Assembly: GCF_964026405.1 (NCBI RefSeq)
Contig: NZ_OZ032146.1
Location: forward strand, 1,178,001 to 1,242,000
DNA: 64,000 nt
Reading direction: 5' to 3'
Source of the DNA: Candidatus Tisiphia endosymbiont of Dascillus cervinus
Lineage (GTDB): Bacteria > Pseudomonadota > Alphaproteobacteria > Rickettsiales > Rickettsiaceae
Of this stretch, positions 58,578 through 64,000 are shown piece by piece. The translations under genes and the position numbers were made by a program. Numbering within the stretch: the stretch's first letter is position 1; each line of letters starts with the position of its first letter. A model generated the notes under the pieces. The model had not been told where the DNA came from, did no database searches, and saw nothing but the letters and a program-made list of their open reading frames with translations.

Positions 58578-58868
58578 TTAAAACCTAGTCCTTAATATTT
58601 CTTCGCCTACTAGAATTTAAGGACTAGAGGATATCTAAATTTAATATATTTGTCAATCTGTTAAAATCGTTTTCATGACTCAAATATTTTTAGGTTAGCT
58701 ATAGCCCCTTGTATTATTATTAACCTTAATTATATAAAATACTTAGTGGGGTTAAATATTATGATATATTCTAATCATTAATTCGATAAATGCACTTTTG
58801 GAGCGGCTGACACGAGTACATTTTAACAATCAGGTTTGACCTAATTTACAATTTATAAGGTTATTGAA

Positions 58869-61445
58869 ATGGACATGAATAAATTTACTACACATGCAAA
58901 ATCTATCATCTCTAATGCCCAAAGCTTAGCAGCAAAAAATGATCATCAGCAACTATTGCCATTACATATACTGGCGAGTTTGTTAAATGATGATAGCGGC
59001 ATTATTACTAACCTCATTAATATTTTGGGTAGTAACTTAGACGATTTAAATAAAGCTGTAACTATAGAATTAAACAAAATCCCAAAAGTACAAATTGAGG
59101 GAGGAGGACAGCTTTATTTATCATCGGAAAGCTTAAAATTACTTAATAAAGCCCTAGATATTGCTAAGGATAATGCTGATAGTTTTATCACTATTGAGCG
59201 AATTTTTGAAGCATTATCGTATGACCAAACACCTGCTGGTAAAATTTTATTGGATAATTCAATAACTAATAAGAAAATAAATGCAGCAATTTTACAGTTA
59301 AGAAAAGGTAAGAAAGCAGATAGCGAATCTTCTGAAAGTAGTTACGATGCCCTAAAGAAATATGGTAGAGATGTTACTGAGTTGGCAGAACTTGGTAAAC
59401 TTGATCCAATAATTGGCAGAGATGAGGAAATTAGAAGAACAGTGCAAGTTTTGTCGAGAAGAATGAAAAATAACCCGGTGCTGATAGGAGAACCAGGAGT
59501 TGGTAAAACAGCCATAATAGAAGGGTTAACCCAAAGAATATTTAGCCAAGATATTCCAGAAACTTTAGCAAATTGTCGTATCATTGAACTTGATATGGGA
59601 GCCTTAATTGCTGGAGCTAAATATCGTGGAGAATTTGAAGAACGACTAAAAGCTGTATTAAATGAGATTAAAAACTCTAGTGGGGAAATTATTTTATTTA
59701 TTGATGAACTACATCTTTTAGTAGGAACTGGTAAGACAGACGGAGCTATGGATGCATCAAATTTACTAAAACCCATGCTTGCTAGAGGGGAACTCCATTG
59801 TATTGGTGCTACCACTTTAGATGAATATCGTAAATATATTGAAAAAGATGCAGCTCTTGCTAGAAGATTTCAACCAGTTTACGTTAGCCAACCAACAGTA
59901 GAAGATACTATATCAATTTTACGTGGTATTAAGGACAAATACGAATTACATCATGGTGTAAGAATTGCTGATAGTGCTATAGTTGCTGCCAGTACTTTAT
60001 CTAATAGATATATTACTGATCGTTATTTACCAGATAAAGCTATTGATTTAATTGACGAAGCATGTAGTCGATTAAAAATAGAATTATCTAGTAAACCAGA
60101 AGAATTGGATGAACTTGATCGCCGTATTATTCAAATAAAGATTGAATTAGCAGCTCTAAAAAAAGAAAATGATGAACATTCAAAAAAGAAAATTATCCTC
60201 TTAACCGATGAATTAGAAAAACTTGAATCTCTTTCTTATGATATGAGTGCTAGCTGGCAAGCTGAAAAATCCAAAATACATATTGAACAAAAATTAAAAG
60301 AAGAGCTAGAAAAAGCTAAAGCAGAACTTGAAAGAGCAGAAAGAAGTAGCGATCTTGCCCGAGCTAGTGAGCTGAAATATGGTATTATTCCTGATTTAAC
60401 TAAGAAACTACAACAAGCAATGGAAGGTGGAGATAACAAACTATCAAAAGAAGTCGTATCGGAAAACGATATAGCTATAATCATATCTAGAATTACTGGT
60501 ATACCGATTGATACAATGCTATCAAGCGAGCGTGAAAAATTACTCGCTATGGAAGATAAATTGCGTCAATCGGTGATTGGTCAAGATGAAGCTATAAAAG
60601 GAGTCAGTGATGCTGTACGTCGTTCTCGTGCTGGTTTGCAAGATATTAACAGACCACTTGGGTCATTTTTATTCTTAGGTCCCACTGGTGTTGGTAAAAC
60701 CGAACTAACCAAGGCTTTGGCACTTTTTTTATTTGATGATCGTAATGCCATACTCAGAATTGATATGTCTGAATATATGGAAAAACACTCTATATCACGT
60801 TTGATTGGAGCTCCTCCAGGGTATGTTGGTTATGAGCAGGGAGGTATCTTAACCGAAGCAGTACGTAGGAGACCTTATCAAGTCATTTTATTTGATGAAG
60901 TAGAAAAGGCTCATTCAGATATTTTTAACATCATGCTGCAGATTTTAGATGAAGGACGACTAACCGATAGTCAAGGGATAGTCGTTGATTTTAAAAATAC
61001 CATTATTGTTCTTACTTCTAACCTTGGAGCTGAAATACTTATTAATCAACGAGAAGAAGATGACCAACATAAAATCAAAGAACAAGTAATGGAATATGTA
61101 CGAGCCGTATTTAAACCTGAATTCTTAAATAGGCTAGATGAGATTATTCTATTCCATAAACTAAATCGTGCCAACATACATGATATTGTTAAAATACAAC
61201 TGGATAATCTGAAAAAAATTCTTTTGCAACAAAATATTATATTGCAATTTGATGAATCAGCTATAAATTACCTTGCTGATAAGGGCTATGACTCAATGTT
61301 TGGTGCTAGACCATTAAAAAGAGTTATTCAACGAGAACTACAGAATCATTTTGCCAAAATGATTCTTTCGAGTAGTATCATGAGCGGTGATACGGTAAAC
61401 ATCAAATCAACTGGTAGTGAACTAGTTATTAATAAAGTAGCCTAA
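58869..61445 (+). CDS. clpB: ATP-dependent chaperone ClpB
   Basis: Hsp100 disaggregase working with DnaK. The N domain is followed by NBD1 (P-loop GEPGVGKT near residue 206; KYRGEFEERLKAVL), the middle coiled coil (about 410-525, KEELEKAKAELERAERSSDL), and NBD2 (P-loop GPTGVGKT near 603; DMSEYMEKHSISRLIGAPPG). 858 residues, complete. Confidence 0.97.
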   Translation: MDMNKFTTHAKSIISNAQSLAAKNDHQQLLPLHILASLLNDDSGIITNLINILGSNLDDLNKAVTIELNKIPKVQIEGGGQLYLSSESLKLLNKALDIAKDNADSFITIERIFEALSYDQTPAGKILLDNSITNKKINAAILQLRKGKKADSESSESSYDALKKYGRDVTELAELGKLDPIIGRDEEIRRTVQVLSRRMKNNPVLIGEPGVGKTAIIEGLTQRIFSQDIPETLANCRIIELDMGALIAGAKYRGEFEERLKAVLNEIKNSSGEIILFIDELHLLVGTGKTDGAMDASNLLKPMLARGELHCIGATTLDEYRKYIEKDAALARRFQPVYVSQPTVEDTISILRGIKDKYELHHGVRIADSAIVAASTLSNRYITDRYLPDKAIDLIDEACSRLKIELSSKPEELDELDRRIIQIKIELAALKKENDEHSKKKIILLTDELEKLESLSYDMSASWQAEKSKIHIEQKLKEELEKAKAELERAERSSDLARASELKYGIIPDLTKKLQQAMEGGDNKLSKEVVSENDIAIIISRITGIPIDTMLSSEREKLLAMEDKLRQSVIGQDEAIKGVSDAVRRSRAGLQDINRPLGSFLFLGPTGVGKTELTKALALFLFDDRNAILRIDMSEYMEKHSISRLIGAPPGYVGYEQGGILTEAVRRRPYQVILFDEVEKAHSDIFNIMLQILDEGRLTDSQGIVVDFKNTIIVLTSNLGAEILINQREEDDQHKIKEQVMEYVRAVFKPEFLNRLDEIILFHKLNRANIHDIVKIQLDNLKKILLQQNIILQFDESAINYLADKGYDSMFGARPLKRVIQRELQNHFAKMILSSSIMSGDTVNIKSTGSELVINKVA

Positions 61446-61457
61446 ATAGAAAAGAAT

Positions 61458-62486
61458 ATGATAGATACTACTAAACCTAAAATTTGGGTACTGACTGACA
61501 GTAGCGTCGGTAATGCCAATCAAGCCATAGCTCTAGCAGAAAATATCAAGCTTGGTTATGAATTAAAACCTATTGAATATAATTTTTGGGGTAATTTACC
61601 AAATTTCTTACTCCGATTCAGCCCTATCCATGTAAAAAAGGAACTATTACAATCGTGGGAAATTATTACAGACAGGCAAGGATTCCCAGACTTAATAATT
61701 TCTGCCGGGAGAAGAACTGCTTCTTTAGCAAGTTATTTAAAACATAAGTCTAATGGTAGAATAAAAATTGTTCAAATTATGCACCCTAACCTACCGCTCA
61801 AGCAATTTGATCTAATTATTTTACCACACCATGATAAAGTTAGTAAAGAAGAACTAAATATGTACTCAAGTGATTTGAGTATATTGAGAATTACTGGGGC
61901 TTTAAACAATGTTCAAGAAAAAATACAGGATGGTGGCATTGAATTACGTAAAAATCATCCAAAACTTGGGAAATTTATCTCAGTAATTATTGGTGGTAAT
62001 AGTAAAAATTATACTTTTACCAATGATAATGCTCGCCAAATTGCAACAATATTATCTAATCTTATACAAAAAGGCAAAGAATATAACTTGTTTATTAGCT
62101 TTAGTAGACGCACCCCCAATTCAGCAAAAGAAATTATTAAAAACAATGTATCTTCCTCTACCATTATTTATGATCCAACAGAGGAAAACACTAAACCTAA
62201 CCCTTATTTTGGTATGTTATCACAGGCAGATTACATAATTTCCACTGCTGATTCGATTTCAATGTGTAGTGAGGCAGCCTCCACTGGCAAGCCTCTTTAC
62301 ATATTTTGTCCTAATAATTTTAAATTACCTAAACATCTATCATTTTTTCAAAAATTGGTAGAATTAGGAATAGCGAGAATATTAGACGAATCTGTAACTC
62401 AGCTTGAACAGTATAATTATGTCCCACTTAATGAAGTAGAAAAAATTGCTAATATAATAGTCTCAAAAAATTGGATACGCTCATGA
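61458..62486 (+). CDS. ELM1/GtrOC1-like family protein
   Basis: Related to mitochondrial fission protein ELM1 (DUF1022), a family common in alphaproteobacteria with a glycosyltransferase-like fold. Signatures: VLTDSSVGNANQAIALAE at the start, SAGRRTASLA, IVQIMHPNLP, VIIGGNSKNY, SFSRRTPNSA and ADYIISTADSISMCSEAASTG. 342 residues. It may help to make surface glycoconjugates; the bacterial role is unproven. The stop overlaps tatD (ATGA). Confidence 0.85.
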   Translation: MIDTTKPKIWVLTDSSVGNANQAIALAENIKLGYELKPIEYNFWGNLPNFLLRFSPIHVKKELLQSWEIITDRQGFPDLIISAGRRTASLASYLKHKSNGRIKIVQIMHPNLPLKQFDLIILPHHDKVSKEELNMYSSDLSILRITGALNNVQEKIQDGGIELRKNHPKLGKFISVIIGGNSKNYTFTNDNARQIATILSNLIQKGKEYNLFISFSRRTPNSAKEIIKNNVSSSTIIYDPTEENTKPNPYFGMLSQADYIISTADSISMCSEAASTGKPLYIFCPNNFKLPKHLSFFQKLVELGIARILDESVTQLEQYNYVPLNEVEKIANIIVSKNWIRS

Positions 62487-63268
62487 TATTAATTGACTCT
62501 CATTGCCATTTAAATATGTTGAAAGAAGATTTATCAACAATAATAACTCGGGCTAAGGATAATGGTGTTCAGTACATGCAGACTATCTGTACTACCCTTG
62601 AGGAATTACCAGCTATTTTAGAAATAACCGTAAAATACGGCAATATATTTGCCTCATGCGGCATACATCCTAATGAAGTTAAAGAAATCACTATGTGTGA
62701 AACTATTGTGGATTATTCTAATCACCCCAAAATTATTGGTATTGGTGAAACTGGTCTTGATTATTATTACCAAACATCTGACAAAAATAAACAGATTGGC
62801 TCTTTTGAGCAGCATATACAAGCATCTCAAAGTACCGGATTACCAATTATAGTACATACAAGAGAAGCAGAAGAAGACACCATTGATATTTTAAGCAGTG
62901 AAATGCAAAATGCACCATTTACCGGTCTTATTCATTGCTTTACCTCCTCAAAACATTTGGCAAAAAAAATGCTTGATCTTGGTATGTATATATCGGTTGC
63001 TGGAATTGTAACTTTTAAAAATGCAGCTAGTTTACAGGATATAGTACGTTATATTCCACTAGATAGATTATTAATTGAAACAGATTCTCCTTACTTAGCC
63101 CCTGTTCCAATGCGTGGAAAGCAAAATGAGCCAGCTTTTGTTAAATATGTAGCAGAAAAAATAGCTGAAATAAAGGAAACAAACCTAGAAACAGTAGCAA
63201 GTGCCACTTCCAAAAATTTTATGTCTTTATTTACTAAAACACATCTTATATATTCAACTACTGTTTGA
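62483..63268 (+). CDS. tatD: TatD family metal-dependent hydrolase
   Basis: DNase of the TatD/amidohydrolase fold. Motifs: ILIDSHCHLN (metal ligands), CGIHPNEV, GIGETGLDYYY, IVHTREA, LIHCFTSS and LLIETDSPYLAPVPMRGK. 261 residues from ATG 62483, which overlaps the upstream stop; a TTG four codons earlier is unlikely. Confidence 0.93.
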   Translation: MILIDSHCHLNMLKEDLSTIITRAKDNGVQYMQTICTTLEELPAILEITVKYGNIFASCGIHPNEVKEITMCETIVDYSNHPKIIGIGETGLDYYYQTSDKNKQIGSFEQHIQASQSTGLPIIVHTREAEEDTIDILSSEMQNAPFTGLIHCFTSSKHLAKKMLDLGMYISVAGIVTFKNAASLQDIVRYIPLDRLLIETDSPYLAPVPMRGKQNEPAFVKYVAEKIAEIKETNLETVASATSKNFMSLFTKTHLIYSTTV

Positions 63269-63318
63269 AAGGAAATGGTCATATATTGCTAATAAAAATT
63301 TTAATTAATGAGTTAAAT

Positions 63319-63588
63319 ATGTTTGTCACCTTATTAAAGGTACTACCTCCTACTCTATATCAATGGAATATATTGGTTAATTCTGTTAAATCTTTTGCTA
63401 TGGTTCTAGTATTTATGTTACCAACGGTGTACGCTCAACAACAAGCTCAACCTGAAATACGGAAAATTGTCCCACTAAAACTAGCTCCTGATAATCTTGG
63501 ACAAAAAATTATATGTTATCGCCCTACGAGGCATGGTATACCAAAAAAGGCTTTTTATGGTATTGATGCTAGTACAGCAAAAAAATAA
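63319..63588 (+). pseudogene. N-terminal fragment of an FAD-dependent oxidoreductase-like gene
   Basis: The frame from ATG 63319 has a hydrophobic signal-like segment (FAMVLVFMLPTVYAQQQ) and then VPLKLAPDNLGQKIICYRPTRHG, which resembles the 'CyRPmR.g.P' motif of D-amino-acid-oxidase-like FAD proteins in Rickettsiales. It stops abruptly at 63588, without the rest of the FAD domain, and nothing homologous continues. The assignment is tentative. Confidence 0.4.
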
Positions 63589-63711
63589 CCCTAGCTGTAC
63601 AATCTCGCCTATTATCTATAGTCTTTGCTCCATCATTCCTGCTATCCAATTCTCCTGACTTGACTAACTTAAAAAGTTGAACAGCTTGTAAAGCTAGGTA
63701 ATTACTACGGT

Positions 63712-63999
63712 TTAGACTTGATTGCCTTGAGATGCTACTATTGACTTAATCAGTTCAACTATTTTCTGCCTAATATGTGGATTTTGAATCTCGGTAAATC
63801 CTTCCACAAGATAAGATACTTCTTTTTCTATATCGTATTTTAAAGGTACTAAATACTCTGCTTTATCTTCAGCAATAATATTATTTACAAGACTATTGTT
63901 GTCTTGCGTACCAAATAGGTAATCCTCTGATACCTCAGTAGTTTTAGTCATATCGAGAAAATATTCAATAGATACATTTAATATTTTTGCAAAAAAATA
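63712..63999 (-). CDS. XRE-family HTH regulator, C-terminal part (edge of window)
   Basis: The minus frame is open to the window end: YFFAKILNVSIEYFLDMTKT precedes TEVSEDYLFGTQD. The 'ALNVSIEYF' block is the end of a Cro/CI-type helix-turn-helix, as seen in rickettsial regulators. The DNA-binding domain lies outside the window, so only the C-terminal helical tail is visible. Confidence 0.6.
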   Translation of the reverse strand, partial: YFFAKILNVSIEYFLDMTKTTEVSEDYLFGTQDNNSLVNNIIAEDKAEYLVPLKYDIEKEVSYLVEGFTEIQNPHIRQKIVELIKSIVASQGNQV

Positions 64000-64000
64000 C

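Noticed and set aside
58493-58640. Possible tmRNA (permuted, as in alphaproteobacteria)
   Set aside because: There is a T arm but no room for the coding piece and no tag-like frame on the correct side before ialB.
1-64000. CRISPR array
   Set aside because: Dispersed palindromic repeats are present, but no regularly spaced direct repeats with unique spacers and no cas genes were seen.

Overview
The window is AT-rich DNA from an alphaproteobacterial obligate intracellular symbiont, most probably in the family Rickettsiaceae. The evidence is the set of reduced-genome housekeeping genes, palindromic repeats inserted in frame inside proteins (typical of Rickettsia palindromic elements), a Sca-type autotransporter, an IalB-like protein and many decaying genes. 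Two features argue against a classical arthropod Rickettsia. PrmC is free-standing, whereas I recall it being fused to TrmB in classical Rickettsia, and a complete transketolase is present. A Torix-type Rickettsia, 'Candidatus Megaira' or a relative fits better, but this placement is inference.

Layout. 1-8.3 kb: rplY (cut by the window edge), pth, a GNAT gene, ychF, a GST-like gene, a uracil-DNA glycosylase enlarged by repeats, rluD, prmC, holC. 8.5-19.9 kb: glyQ-glyS, tsaC, ftsY, a Fic-MerR fusion, cca, a small toxin-antitoxin-like pair, znuA, ccmC, fdxA and obgE. 20-26.7 kb is a graveyard: ISAs1 and IS5 remnants, tRNA-Pro, trmD-rplS, recN with one in-frame stop, and a secreted HD-domain gene broken by a complete IS982-family element. 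26.7-35.7 kb: envelope biogenesis (bamD, bamA, rseP), nusB-rlmE, dnaJ and dnaK. 35.7-43.9 kb: nested IS copies, gyrA and a Sca autotransporter split by an IS. 44-51.3 kb: queA, rsmD, rluB, a broken pentapeptide-repeat gene, mazEF, a DUF1189-like membrane protein and tkt. 51.5-56.3 kb: a large unknown protein and a BglII/BstYI-type restriction-modification locus whose methyltransferase is destroyed while the nuclease looks intact. 56.4-64 kb: glyA, ialB, clpB, an ELM1-like gene, tatD and gene fragments at the edge.

Mobile DNA is the main story. One IS (about 1,110 bp, terminal repeats CAAAACTTACGCTAT, 4-bp target duplications) occurs as three complete copies, one truncated copy and a 42-bp remnant with both termini. 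One complete IS982-family element shares its terminal repeats with three 197-bp MITEs that each have 6-7 bp target duplications, so the IS982 transposase probably moves them. Several families of palindromic repeats lie between genes, nest in one another and in two cases lie in frame inside enzymes (uracil-DNA glycosylase, GlyS).

The most notable observation is the restriction-modification locus at 53.7-56.3 kb: a BstYI-like endonuclease with its catalytic signature conserved, next to a methyltransferase with two frameshifts and an IS insertion. All family names rest on motif recognition by eye; no database search was run.
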